The translations under genes were made by a program, and so were the position numbers. Positions 41,771 to 54,400 of a DNA stretch of 64,000 nt are shown piece by piece (position 1 is the first letter of the stretch; every line of letters begins with the position of its first letter). The notes under the pieces were generated by a model. It worked only from the letters and a program-made list of their open reading frames with translations. It had not been told where the DNA came from and did no database searches. The stretch is from Silene latifolia (taxonomy: Eukaryota; Streptophyta; Magnoliopsida; Caryophyllales; Caryophyllaceae), in NCBI RefSeq assembly GCF_048544455.1, contig NC_133537.1, positions 306,813,738 through 306,877,737 of the forward strand, given 5' to 3'.

Positions 41771-43781
41771 TAACTTTTTAAGTGAGACGGTGTTTTTGTT
41801 GCCTGGTTTAAATTTTGCTATCCTTAAGATGGCATGTGATTGTATGTATAATGACTTGGATTTTGGAATGCTGTAATGTATTGAGTAATTCCGGGGGTGG
41901 GGATTGTAGTGAGAGCTGAAAAGGGGTCAATGGAATTAGTAATCTATGGTAACAATGATGCTTTTATGTCGCAACTATTAGATTTGTAATCGTTGAAATA
42001 AAGCTCCATTGTGCGAAAGCAATGTTTAAGTGTGTGTTTCTCGCTGTTGGGATTTTCTCTTACACCAAGCGACTGATGGACCAATTGGGTTTGTGAATTT
42101 GTGTTCTATCAACAGTCAGTACCACATCTTCGCAAAAACGATAAGTTTGGTACATAATATCTTATCCAAGGAAATAGATAGTACGTAGAATATGATACTC
42201 GTATTTTATCATGTAGTACCTTTGAGCTTGGCAAAATATAGAGCTTAGTTTATCCCTCCATTGGTGAAGCATCAACGACCATTACCTTACATTACCTTGG
42301 CATCTTCCATGTTTTCCATTTGTTCTTTCTAGATCTTTCTAAGGAACCTCCTATGGAACTGGGGATGTGATATGAAGAGCTTTTTTTGGGGCAAATCATA
42401 TTTTTTTTTCCGAATATTTTTAACGTAAGTGAAGGTGTGGAATGTTATCCTCTGGAGCGGTATAGCTGGAAGCATTTGATTTATGGATTTACTTTCTAAA
42501 AAGATTTCAGACGTCACTCAAATGTCTACTGCTCAGAAGTTATGCATCCATGGTTACAAGACAAAAAAAATTTGCGCCACAATATGAATTTGACAAAGAT
42601 ACATGAGCTGCTTTTGCTGTTTGGCCATAAAAAAAGGATGAAGTGACTAGAGAGGAAGTAAGAGTTTCATCTTGGGTATGTAAGACGCGGGAGAATTACC
42701 TAAAGGTGGTTTGGTCATGTAAGAAACGATGCAACAGGATAATTATTGCCCTTATTTGAATGTTTGAAGGTGAAAATTTTAGATTTTGAGGTGTATGTAA
42801 AACCTAAGAAAATAATATTTTTAAGGGTTTGCAAGGGTTATGCGTCTTTTTGGTATTGTCAAAGGTAGTGCAAGAGGAAGAACTCATGTAAATGGCGTGT
42901 CTATCTTTACTTGACTCTTTTTTTTTCTAGGACATGAAGAAACTAGTAGTATGTGGTATTGAACTCTCCCGCATGCAATTACCATAGTTTGCCTAATTAA
43001 GGTTGATTCACGAATGCAATTGCAAGTCTGTGCTAATTCTTGAGAGTATTGAGGTTTTGTTGAGTTCTGAGAGTACTTTGTCTGAGATTATTAGCTTATC
43101 ACCCATGATGTTGGAGTTACGGTCTATTTTCAATAGAATCTTAATGATTTTCAGAATGAAGATAATGAGTTGGTGGGGGGAAGCTTCAACTTTCTTCATA
43201 CATTTCCTTTTCTATCAATGACTGTGTACTTTTATACCAACTATTTTGGCGGTGTTTGGACACCCTTATTGATTCAACCATCTTTATAATTCTACCTGAT
43301 TTGTGAAGTTTTCTATTCCCATTTCTACATGTACAATGTGATAGCAAACAGGTCGTCCAAGTCTTAAGGAACTTTATCTTCGCTATCCAGTAACTGCTTT
43401 GGTTTTTTCACTCGTGGTTGTAGTTGATAAGTTTTGCTCTATCAGTGCCTTCTACAAAATTGGGAATTTGTGGCAAACCTATTTATGCTGTTGCCTTGGC
43501 AGAAATTTTTATTAAGGTCTATGTATCGTATAGTGTACAGTTGTACACTCGGCACTTCATACTTGACAAACTTAGTTTCACTTTGTACGAGTCATATTGT
43601 AAAAAATTAATTTATTGTTTTAAGCTAATATGAGTTTTAACTTGTCAAAATGCACGTTTAGTTTATTATTGGTTATCGACGTGGTTGATGTTTTAAATTC
43701 TGCTCTATCAGTGCCTTTTGCAAAAAGAGGAAGTTGTAGCACACATTTGAGACTATTTATCCTGTCACCCTTGGGTAGAGG
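41771..43781. other. Non-repetitive A/T-rich stretch, no gene recognised
   Basis: No terminal repeats and no convincing coding signal. A possible exon-like segment follows a polypyrimidine/tag acceptor near 42941, but it is short and unsupported. It may be intron of the gene ending at 47691. Confidence 0.4.
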
Positions 43782-43790
43782 TTTGTATTA

Positions 43791-45522
43791 GGGATAATTC
43801 ACGTGGTGCCCCTGAGGTTTGACTTAATTCACGTGGTACCCCTGCCTTTAAGAATGTGCACATGGTGCCCCTGAACTTTCAGTTTAGTGCACCATCTGCC
43901 CTTATTTATTTTTCTGTTATAACGGTGTTAAGTTCCTTGCCTTTTCCCTCATATCCTTACCTTTCCCTCTTATTTCCCTCATAAACTAATAAACTAAATA
44001 CAACTCTACCACTTCCTCATAAAGACAAAACAAAACTACAATGATTATTGAATCCATTCCAAATCGCCCCTGAAGAACAATTAAATCGCCTTCATTGTCA
44101 ATTAAATCGCCCTTCTGCGTCTTCGTTGAAAGTGTTGTCTTCATTAATCAGGTCAATAAATCGCCCTTGGTGGACGAGATTGAGGTTGTCAATCGGTATT
44201 GGGTTTCGGTACCACATTCAAATCATGGGTTGGGTTGTTTGATGGTGGTTGCGTATATGGGTTCGCCTGAACTGGTGGTGACGGTTGAAATACGGAGCCA
44301 TGGTGGTCACGGCTTGGTTGTGCAAGTCTGTGGCGACGGAGAACGGTGGTGCAACCTTTTTTTTGTGGCTCATTTAAGGTTGCATCATGGAATGGGCAAT
44401 GGTAGAACTAATTTACAATCCGATTTATGGGAAACCCCTTATTCATCTGAGCCTGAGAGATTTATGGGTTCTGAATTTGATGCCAGAGGTCATGATTTTG
44501 AGTTGATTCCCTTTGATGCTAGCAGCACTAATTCATGGTTTCCATTGAAAATCGAGAAAGAACAAAGTTAATTACAAACCAAATTAATGATGGCGGATTG
44601 GATTTATGGGCATTAATTCATGGTTTCCATTGAAAACCGCCATATTAACCATCAACTTAGCTCTACTTTGTTCTCCTCCTCCTCGTAATCAGCACTAATT
44701 CTAGTTAATTACAAACCAAATTAATCCAATCCTCAATTAGGAGAGCGAAGACACCCGGCGAGAACGGCGGAGGTCACAGGTGGTTAATATGGCGATTACG
44801 AGGAGTTCGGTCTGCGTCATGGTTGCGTCATGGTTGCCTGAGTTGATGCTTGCGATGTTGTGGTTTCGTGTTAAGTTGGGGCAAGAGCTGCGGTGGCTTG
44901 AGTAGTTGTCGAAGATTGGAGCTGCAAAGCGATGTCGAAATTTAGCAACGGAAGCTGCACGTTGCTCGTTGCTCGTTGCTCGTTGTTGGCTGCTGCTCGT
45001 GGTGTAGCGAGAATGATGGCGAGCTTGGTTGAGGTGTCGTAAAGGTGCTGCAATTAAGGTGATGAATTGATTGATAATGGAGGTGATAGGCTGCATGTTG
45101 CCGTTGGTGTGAATGGAGGAGGGAGCACGTTGAATGGAGGAGCAGGAGGCGCGCCTTGGTTCCGGGTTCGGGTTTTGCTTCCGAGATGAGTGAACACAAA
45201 CTGGGCTCGGGTTATGATTCCGAGTTCGCGGGATTGAACCCGGGGGCTGCTGATGTCGGTGTTGCTGCTACTGCTTGGGGTTCGGTTTCGGCATTACCAA
45301 GGATAACATGGACTGGCAGGGGAGGTGTGATTGAAGAAGATAGTAAAGATATGGTTGTATAAAATGAAATGTGAGGCCAAACTAACGTCGTTATAACAGA
45401 AAAATAAATAAGGGTAGATGGTGCACTAAACTGAAAGTTCAGGGGCACCATGTGCACATTATTAAAGGCAGGGGTACCACGTGAATTAAGCCAAACCTCA
45501 GGGGCACCACGTGAATTATCCC
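43791..45522. mobile_element. MULE with 134-bp terminal inverted repeats
   Basis: 1,732 bp. The arms 43791-43924 and 45389-45522 are near-perfect inverted repeats starting GGGATAATTCACGTGGTGCC. The 9-bp duplication TTTGTATTA (43782-43790, 45523-45531) is exact, as for Mutator-like elements. Each arm has three direct copies of a CACGTGG/CACATGG-x-CCCCTG block. The interior (43925-45388) has a direct repeat (tcatggtttccattgaaaa near 44533 and 44619) and a cgttgct minisatellite near 44962-44992. No transposase and no recognised gene. Confidence 0.92.
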
Positions 45523-45531
45523 TTTGTATTA

Positions 45532-46049
45532 AGGCCTACGGATGGTATACTGTATACTCTTCACTTCACTTTTTGAAAAATAATTTCCGCTTTATAATTC
45601 GTTGCATTGTAAACTTATCTAAGCTATTATGACTTTTGATTTTTTCAAAATGCATGGTTAGTTTATTGTTCAATTGGTAATGGAGGGAAAGGATACATGT
45701 GGATTTTTAGTATTTGATTTTTTTTGACATATTTAGTGTTTTTATTTAATTTTAAAAAATTAAATTATTTGTTCTTCTCTCCTTTATTACACTTTTTTTT
45801 ATCAACCACTTTCTTATATATTTTACTTGGTTTACTTTTAAGGCATTCCGGATCCTTAATTCTATTTCGGTTTTCAAAATCGTTTTAATCTTTTCTCTCG
45901 ATTTAAATTTTAAGTTTTTATAAAAGAAATCCGGAATTCGATTTTAAAACCTGTAAGTTTACCTTACTTTGCATTACATTTTCGCGCTCCCTTTTGTTTT
46001 TCATTTTCCCTTTTCTATTCGCATTTTGAGGTGTGCGTTCACCCATGGA
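45532..46049. other. A/T-rich stretch, nothing recognised
   Basis: Poly-T and TTTA runs. No ORF of note. Confidence 0.5.
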
Positions 46050-46128
46050 CGGTTCTAAAGGATGATTCATGTCAGCCGACCCCAACTCATTTTGGGATTA
46101 AGGCTCTGATTTTGTTGTTGTTGTTGTG
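46050..46128 (+). mobile_element. SINE 3' end (Au-like)
   Basis: It has the block tcagccgaccccaactcatt, then ttgggattaaggct, then a TTG repeat (46112-46127), which is the well-known 3' end of plant Au-type SINEs. A and B boxes of the tRNA-like head were not found, so it is a truncated copy. Confidence 0.6.
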
Positions 46129-46388
46129 GTAATGAGGGTCCATCAGTGTCTACCTTATTATGCATTCTTGCCATCTTACGACCATACTGTACTCGTCACT
46201 TTGGCTGTCTTAAATTTCTGAAAGAATCAGTGTTTGGCTAGACACATGCTTTATGATGTAAGGTTGATGTCAGTTGTTGATATTGGTATCAAAGTATGCT
46301 ATCACATTGCCTTGTGCTGCACTCTTTCATGCTACCATTCTGTCATACGCTTGTGTAACTTTCATTTTGTCAATCAACTGGAATACAG

Positions 46389-46440
46389 ACTCAAAACACT
46401 GGATCCTCTCAATAATTTTGAAGGTCAAAAGGCCTCTCCC
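46389..46440 (+). other. 5' part of exon A (leader or upstream coding)
   Basis: An acceptor-like ggaatacag precedes it. It is open in frame with the ATG at 46441, so an upstream start in an earlier exon cannot be excluded. Confidence 0.4.
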
Positions 46441-47691
46441 ATGCCTGAGAGCTGTGAAGTGGCCACTAACTCAAGAAGTCAATGGAAACAAATGGGGGAA
46501 GAGGGGAAGAAGGTGACGGTCCAAGAAGAGATGAGGCGGATGCATCAGCTTCCTGTCAATAGTAGCTATGCCACTCATCGCATCCGAGTTCTTAACAAAA
46601 TACTGCAGCTTATGTCCATTCAGGTAATTATGTTCATGTTCCCAACTCTTAAGTTGGTGATTATGTATGTATGCCTATCTCATCGTCATGGCTGTGTAGG
46701 CGGAGAAAACTGATTTACTATACTTGTGATATCTGGAAAAAATTGTTTCTGTTTTTGACTACGGTAAGGAATATAGTGATGTTTATAATATTTCTGGCAA
46801 ATAATGTACTGCCTTTTGGAATGTTGATCAGTCAACCTAGTCCTGTATATATTTTTTTTCTCATGTTGAAGCAAACAATACGTGCTCCATGTAACGTTGG
46901 TTAAAAAATAAATTTTGGCGTGAGTCTTCTCTGATTTCTTTTTCCACTACTTATTTGTTTTTTGTTTTTACTTTAGTCGTCACTCATTACTTGAGTTTGC
47001 TGAGAGGCTTATGTCTCTTTTGATGAGGAGCTGTGATAATTATTACTCCGCACTTCTTTTGTTTGAAGGTTTACGGTTTCTTTCTGCATGACACTTGAGA
47101 GCTTTCTGTCTTTGTTACTCAAGTTTAGAGTACGTCACCTTCAATGATAAAGTGAGAAACTTTAGCTGAGGTAGAATTTTTGTTGAAATGAAAATGACGG
47201 TGATAACATTAATCTTGAAAATGAAAATGAATTGAACTACCACAGCACCAATTTATAAGGATTTGCTGTCATTAATCTTGAAAATGATAACATTACATTG
47301 TCTTATTAGCCCATGTAGATAAATTACTATTGGCACTTATCCACCTTTTAAAATCCTTTATCTGAATGCTGATCTGTGACAACTCTTTCCCTTGAAAGTT
47401 GACTATTTTGCAGTTATGTACTTAAATGTTACTCGACACTCGCCGTGTCGCGTGTCCCACAGTACACGATACTTCGACACTTCACTTTAGACCACAAAAT
47501 AGGAAACTTTGCTCAAAATAGCCCTATCCGACACTCCGACACATGTGACACTGTGTCGGAGAGTCAGAGTATCACAGTTTTGCGGTAGAATATTATTGCT
47601 GATTCACATGTTTGTTTCTTGGTTTTTTATTCAGAGATCTGCTTCACAGGAAGAAGAGTTAGAGTTGCTTTTTGCTGGCTTGTCTCTCTAA
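46441..47691 (+). CDS. Small conserved plant protein, two coding exons (46441-46623, 47635-47691)
   Basis: The only likely host gene. Exon A begins MPESCEVATNSRSQWKQ and ends at a consensus donor (cattcag|gtaatt, 46623/46624). The intron is 1,011 bp. Exon B starts after ttttttattcag (47634) and gives RSASQEEELELLFAGLSL and a stop at 47689-47691. Both junctions are in phase 0. The product is about 79 residues, soluble, with no signal peptide or membrane segment. A polar N-terminus is followed by a likely helical stretch (EEMRRMHQLP...RIRVLNKILQLMS) and an acidic-hydrophobic C-terminus. It looks like a conserved plant gene rather than a transposon, but I do not recognise its function. An upstream exon extending the N-terminus is possible. 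Confidence 0.6.
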
Positions 47692-49519
47692 CCAGAAGGT
47701 AATGTTGTGGGGGACACTGGGGGTTATGATATCAATAATGGTGGAGTCTGTTTTTGGATTTTGTTTCTTGAATACATATGTTTTATTAGTACCATGATGC
47801 AATGCTTCAACACTTCCTCTATCATCAGTGCCTGTATCCAGGCTTACTCTTGTCCATTTTTACTAACTTCTACAAAGAAACCTCTTGGATACTGTTTGTG
47901 GTAATTACTTAGTGTAATAAACTGATGATAATCATGATAGCTATGACTAAAAAATCGTCCTTGTATAAAGTATACTATTTCTTTGCCAAATCAAAATATT
48001 TAATCTCCTGGGCTGTAAATTTAGGAATTTTCGTTACTTGGTGGTTGTGTCCATATCTATTACATTTAATCCTCAATATCTCTATACTGAGATTTCAACA
48101 ATAATCGATAAAGCATTGGTATACCATGTTTTTAATGGGGGTATGCTATCCTGATTCCTGAACCTGCTCACTCTTCTAGTGCCTTTAGCTTCGCGGTTTG
48201 ATTTCATTTGTGTCATGAGCACACGATACTCTGGTATTCTTTACATTGATAGACGCTGATAAGTTATTATCATAACATAGGTTTAGTTTGAATTCTGATT
48301 GACCTACATACACCACATACTACTCATGACTCATCCTAAAAAAGCTGATGTGAAAACTCTTCCATGAGCTTGTCACTTCTTAGAGTTCAAGAATAGTTGT
48401 GTTTAAGTCATTGCCTGTACTGCATTGCCCGAAGAAGCTAATGCAGCTAATCTTATAGCCTTTTGGTCGTTTTCTTAACTGACTGATCAATTCTTAAAAA
48501 TCCTGAGCTGTTCCATGTTCTATTGGTATTGTTAGTTCTATCTCTGCTACCTTGTGATCACTGTTGTTGACCCAATCAAGACTTGCAGAAAACCGCCTTT
48601 GATGTTCAGGCATATGTAACTTTGCCCCTAGTCAGAAGTTTTTCAGGCCTTAAGAGTTCTAATGATTTATTTTTATGTAAACATGAATAGCCTGCCCTGA
48701 CATAATTTCATTTATGCATATGTTGCAGAACTACTGCTATTGCGGCTCTGGATGTTTTGACAGTGTTGTAAGGTAAAGCTGACATCGATCAAGTGGTTTT
48801 CTCTCATATTGTCGCTGAACTCTGAAACCCTAATGGTAGAGTCGTACAATCTGTAAATATTTTGAACTCCACTTTTTGTTCTTGCTGAATGTATCCGTGA
48901 TGATGAATTAAAACAATTTCACTTTATGATAGTTTCTGCTTCATAATCCTTTGATCCATCATTCTTATAATAACAGGAAAGAAAATTATAAAGCGAATAA
49001 ATACTCATTATTCAAATATACAAGTTGTCGATGCTGGTTTCATAATCCATTGTCTTACTGCTTACTTTATCATCGATAAATTTGTTTGGTAATTATATTT
49101 CCTACTTTCTGGTCACTTTAAATACCATATTTGTATTTGAGGATTAATTTGAGAAAATAGTTTTAGTTGGCTGTGAGAAGGTCGAGTTTCGCCTTATTTT
49201 TCAACAATATTTGAGGGGATTAATGAGCACATTGATTCCCCTTTGTATATTGAGATTTGGTGGTGTGACATTCCCGTGTTAATTAATTTGTTGGAACGTT
49301 TTACTGGTTTGGTAGAGCAGAGGGCCTGCGACTGATTATAGGGAAACACTGTTTGTTTATAACCGGGGTCGGCGGGGTGTGGAGTCATGCCGAGCTATTT
49401 TATCGGCGACATCCGATAAATTTCCAACAAGTAATGCTGAGCTCTTTTAGAGTACCACCGAAGAGCGTAAGAAAGGTCGATGAAGTGGAGTATACCTCTA
49501 TTTGTTGCCTGTTGTTTGG
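47692..49519 (+). other. 3' region of the small gene and unassigned sequence
   Basis: The stop is followed by a donor-like cagaag|gtaatg (47699), and an acceptor-like gttgcag lies at 48722-48728. The segment 48729-48772 ends in another donor (taag|gtaaag). Spliced 3' UTR exons are therefore plausible. A repeat of cgacac/gtgtcg words sits at 47433-47560, outside this stretch but in the intron. Beyond about 48800 nothing recognisable was found. Confidence 0.35.
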
Positions 49520-49524
49520 GAGTT

Positions 49525-49999
49525 AAAAATCCGGGAATGTAGCAAATTACTCCATAACTTATGTATTATGTGTAAATTAATTTCTTAAGTTTCACTTGTA
49601 GCAAATTAGTCCCATAAATATCCAAAAATATGCAATTAAGCACAAATCAAGTTTTCTATCATTTTTAAACTAAAACTCTTATTTTCGACTATAAAAATCA
49701 TTTTAAAAATAAATATTAAAAATTAAATACAATATTTACATATTCAACGAAAAATTTAGTTGTAACTTCACTAAAAAATATCATATTATAAATATTTTTC
49801 AACCAAAATAAATTAAGAAAAATATTTGAACATGCTTTCTAATAATTAGGAGTTTTAGGATTAATATTTGTTCAATAATTTTGTCGTTTAATAATAGTAA
49901 AATATTTAATTTAGTAAATTTCATTCTTAAAAATGAGATATGTGGTTACATTAAGAAAAATTTATGGGGCCAATTTGCTACATTTATAAGTTAAAGGAC
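49525..49999. mobile_element. MITE-like element with imperfect inverted ends
   Basis: tgtagcaaatta-x-tcccataaat near 49601 and at 49529 pairs with the complement of tttatggggccaatttgctaca (49960-49982). The internal part is A/T-rich. The borders and target duplication are unclear. Confidence 0.4.
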
Positions 50000-50002
50000 T
50001 TA

Positions 50003-50145
50003 GGCTCTGTTCTTTTGGACTTCTATTTGCTGAACTGAACTGAACTTATAAAGAGCTGAACTGAACTTATAAGAGCTGAACTGAATGTATAAGAGTTGAA
50101 CTGAACTTATAAAAGTCGAACTGAACTTATAAAATTTTTACGCTT
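50003..50145 (+). mobile_element. hAT-type MITE end with 20-bp tandem repeats
   Basis: GGCTCTGTTCTTTTGGACTT is a terminus common to plant hAT-derived MITEs. It is followed by five copies of about 20 bp, gagctgaactgaacttataa, at 50030-50140. The opposite end was not found. Confidence 0.45.
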
Positions 50146-50301
50146 TATATATATTAATTATTTTTACAACTACTACGATACATTACAATAAAAAAAAACA
50201 AATTACATTTTACATTTTTTTTCTAACCATCTATTTCCATATTATCATCCTCCTCGTCACTTTCATCTTCATCTTCATTTTCACTGACATCATCGAATCC
50301 A

Positions 50302-51411
50302 TTGTCTCACCAAATGTCTATTACTATGTTATTTCGTAACTTGTACATAGCTACTTTTATTAAAATTGATAAAAGAATAGAACGAGATAAACTATATAAA
50401 GAGAACCTCGTCGTTGTTCCTCGTTTGTCTGATACCACGGTCTCGTGTCGACCCTTTAGGCTTGTTAACTTGATTGAAAAACTTAATGAAGCTCAGATAG
50501 CTATTGTACAGTGAACTGAGTTTGGCGGTCTTTTGGATCTTAAGATTTGCAGTTTCCCAATTAAACATGCACCCTTATTTCTCAATGCCTTCTCGGATGG
50601 GTCGTATCTGTTTCAGGCGTTCAGGAAGAAAGAGGTTATGGTCAGTAAGCACGGCGTATATGACTGTTTTTTTATACCAATTGGCCCCAAGCCTTTTCCA
50701 CTGGTACGAACTGGGCCTCAGAAAGATTCTAACAACCCTGAGAATAAGGCGTTGAAAGACAGTTGAAGGGAAAAATATGAAGTAACGAAAGCGTCTAGTT
50801 CAATCCCTTTATGGTATTCGACGAAATTGAGGCTGATACAAAGGGAGATGATCAATTTTGCCGGCTCTTTGTGTTGCTCAGTATGTCCTCGTTCCTCACC
50901 CCTACGAAAAATAATGGTATAGACTTAAAGTTTTTAAGGGCTATACAAGATGTGAATTCCATCCTGCAACTCGACTGGTGTACTTACCTGATAGATAATA
51001 TTGTGAAAGCTGGTGAAGACTCTCTGAAGAGGCCTAAGAATTTGAACGGATGTATCCCTTTCCTCATGATCACCTACTTTCAGCGGTATGATTTCCGCGG
51101 TCAAAGCTGCCCGCACGATCTTCCGTTGATCAAGCATTATGATGATAAAACACTTGTGAGAAGGATAAAAGGCGAGGTGGCGATCGGGGGCTTGGGTCGG
51201 CAAACTAGGTCCCAGGTGAAGTATCCGCGGTGCCTTGATAAGTCCTCTATTGTTTTGCTGATAAATAAAGGATAGTACTATCAGTGACTCTGTTAAACCC
51301 GTGCTACACTGCTCTTCCGTGCCCTAGTTATCATTCAGTAAAACGTTTATTCAGATTGAACTACCACCAGGAGTCGAGGATGATGTGGAATTAAAAGCTC
51401 GGTCTGTAGAT
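50302..51411 (+). pseudogene. Ulp1/MULE-associated gene fragment
   Basis: Segments in this stretch read VSCRPFRLVNLIEKLNEAQIAIV, then a FGGLLDLKICSFPIKHAPLFL-like block, and then (50811-51275) RLFVLLSMSSFLTPTKNN, LQLDWCTYLIDNIVKAGEDS and GCIPFLMITYFQRY. This order (EKL..AQ..V..FGGLL, FVL.SFL.PT, NW..Y....V, GC..FLMI.YF.R) is typical of the N-terminal region of plant transposon-linked proteins that may carry a Ulp1 peptidase. An exon-like segment 51355-51411 (IELPPGVEDDVELKARSVD) has an acceptor tttattcag and a donor gtaagt. The upstream segments are interrupted by stops. No peptidase domain is present. It may be a decayed MULE passenger. Confidence 0.4.
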
Positions 51412-51451
51412 GTAAGTGTAATCATATAGAGTCTAACTTCAATTCTTTCCC

Positions 51452-54400
51452 CCATCTTTTTTTTTTGTTTTTTTTTTTTTTGCAAAGAATTATCATTTCA
51501 TTTCAAATTGAAAGGAAATTACATTTTGCAAAAGCAATAACCAGTAGGGAGTACACTAGGAGAGATCAAATAGTGGAAAAGCTAACTATTTAAACAACTA
51601 AGAATAGAAGCATGATTTAAGCTATAGATGATTTCATCATCACCCTAATAGCAACAAGATACTGAATTCTACGAACAAGTTCAGCAGCACTAGTCTAAAA
51701 TTGCTGAAAGATCCTAACATTTCTCTCCTGCCAGATCTGATACACCACAGCTGCCAAGGATATGTGAAACCATGCCTTTTTCCATCTATCAGTTCTTGTA
51801 CAAGTTATAGTAGTGGCCAATTCCTGAGGGAGAACCTGGCCAGCACGATTGATTCCCATCCAGGCCATATTACCAGACCATACAACAACTGAGAAGGGAC
51901 ATTGGAAAAAAAATATGATCATGAGTTTTTTCCTGCTGCTCACAGAGAACTCAACGATTAACAAACTGGAAACCCCTGCTTTTGATGTTATCAACTATAG
52001 CCAACTGGTGCTAGGCAGCCAAAGAGCAGATATTTCTGGTACTAGGAATAATACCAGTACAAGCTAAACCCTTAGTCCAGGGATTTGCAGAAGGGCTAGC
52101 TCTCAGAAACTTGTATACTATACCTGGATGAAGAGCAGTTCCCTTTGCCCAACTGTTTAAAAGAGCTTTAAAGGACTGAGCACTACCAGTCAGAGCATTG
52201 AAGCTGTCTCGAGCTTTGAGAATACCTTTAAAACTAGTGGAAAACCAATCCTTACTGTTAATAGTCCAGATGTCCTGATGCTTTAGAGTATAACTAGCAC
52301 GCCATCTAGCCCAAAGACCCTCAGGAGAAATGGAAAGCTTCCATACCCATTTAAGGAGAAAGGAAATGTTCCAAAGAGCAGCATCCTTGATGTTGAATCC
52401 TTCACTCTCCCATGGTGAGCATATGTGCTTCCAACTTTTAAAAACCATTTTCCTGTGACCATCAGAGCATCCCCAAAAAAAATCCTTGCAGGACTTGTTG
52501 AGATTTTTGACAACAGCCATAGGCAACATAATGCAAGAGGACCAGAAATTCTCAAGACCAAACACTACAGAATTAATCAAGTGAACCCTACCAATATAGG
52601 AGAGAAGTTTGGAAGTCCAGTGCTGGCAAGCATTCTGAACTTAGGTAATAAAAGGATCAAAGAGAGCAGCAGTTGTTCTTGAATCAGTTAGGGGGATACC
52701 TAAATATCTGAATGGAAAGGAACCCTAAGAAAAACTAGTAGCTAAGAGGATAGCCTGCTTTACATTAATAGACTCCTCCAAAATTGATGCTGGTCTTATC
52801 AACATTAGCAGTAACCCAGAGAGCTCAGCAAAATTTGATAAGGCATCCTTCACTGCTAAAACAGATGGGACATCCCCCCTGACAAAAATCATCAGATCAT
52901 ATGCAAATACTAGATGAGTAAAGTTGACTTTGCTACATTTGGAATGAAAAGAAACAGACTCCTTATGACGGAGCGCTCTCAAGTATCTAGAAAGGACATC
53001 TATGCTCAAGGCAAAGAGATAAGAAGATAAGGGATCTCCTTGCCTGATGCCACTTTTTCTAGGAAAGAAACCAGACACTCCTCCATTGATCTTGAAAGAG
53101 TACCAGTGTTAGTAATACAGCCCATCACCCATTTGATGAATAAAGAAGGGAAACCAAAGACTACCAACATGCTAGTATGAAACCCCATTGAAGAGTGTCA
53201 AATGCCTTCCTAATGTCCAGTTTGATAAGACATCTAGGAGAGACATTTTTCCTAGAATGCCCTTTGACTAGGAGCTGGGACATCATAATGTTCTCAAAGA
53301 TATTTCTACCCTTAATAAAAGCAGCTTGCTCTTCTCCTATTATGGTGGGAAGGACTTGTTGCAGCCTATTAGTAAGGACCTTACTGATAGCTTTGGAAAA
53401 GACAGTGCAACAAGAAATAGGTCTATAATCCATAACTGAAGTAGCAACCATTTTTTTAGGAATTAAGGAGATGAGAGTAGAGTTGGCCTGCTTGGGCATG
53501 TGACCAGTCTTGAAAAAACACTGAACAACAGAGCAAAAGTCAGAACCAATGATATGCCAAGCAGATTTAAAAAACCCAGATAAGAAGACATCAATCCCAG
53601 GACTACTCCCAAAGTCAATGCTGAAAACAGCTTTCTTAATCTCTTGACAAGAGACTGGATGAGTAAGGGAAGAGTGGTGCATAGGAGAGACCTGTGCTCC
53701 TTTACCTAGAAAGGAAGAATTAAGTTTAGGAATATCTTTTTCATTACCAAGAAGATCAGAGTAGTACTCTTGACGAAAGGCAAAGCTGACTTTGTCCAAG
53801 CCCAGCCGAAGTACTCCTTGCTTATCCTGAACAGCCCCAATGATTTGTTGATGCTTCCTTTCATTTATTTTTGTAAGAAAATATTTTGTATAGCTATCAC
53901 CATGCTGAATATGCATAAGTTTAGCCCTTTGGGAGAGCATAGCTAACTCAGCAGATTTTAATCTTGTAAACTCAACAATTCTGCTCCTCTCCTCCTGGAT
54001 AAGAGCTGTGGAAAAAGGATCAGACCAAAGTTTGGATTGGCAGTTGAGGAGATTTTGCTTAGCATCCTTGACTCTAATCTGAATCTAACTAAAGCTATTT
54101 TTTGTGCAAACCAGTAAGAGCATGTTTAACATTCTTAAGTTTCTCAAAGAAACAGAAAGAGGGACTACCAGCCTTTGAAGAACACCAAGCATTTTTAACA
54201 GTATAGTCAGGATGATCTACCCAACTATTAAGGAAGCTAAATCTCCTAGCCACTCTGTAATCCTCAGAAGCAAATACAAGGACAGGAGAATGGCCAGAGA
54301 CACCCATTTCCATGAAATGAGCATAAGAAGTAGGAAAAGAAGAGAACCAATGAGGATTAACCAACACTCGGTCAAGTTTTGACCAAACCCTTGTAGAAGC

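Noticed and set aside
44095-44571. 158-codon open frame inside the MULE
   Set aside because: No recognised domain, overlapping alternative frames and no splice or start support. It is kept only as unidentified MULE interior.
44737-45199. Ala/Gln/Ser-rich minus-strand open frames
   Set aside because: They come from a cgttgct minisatellite and biased composition.
49140-49510. Possible structured RNA or exon with G/C-rich blocks
   Set aside because: No stem pattern, tRNA box or coding frame could be supported.
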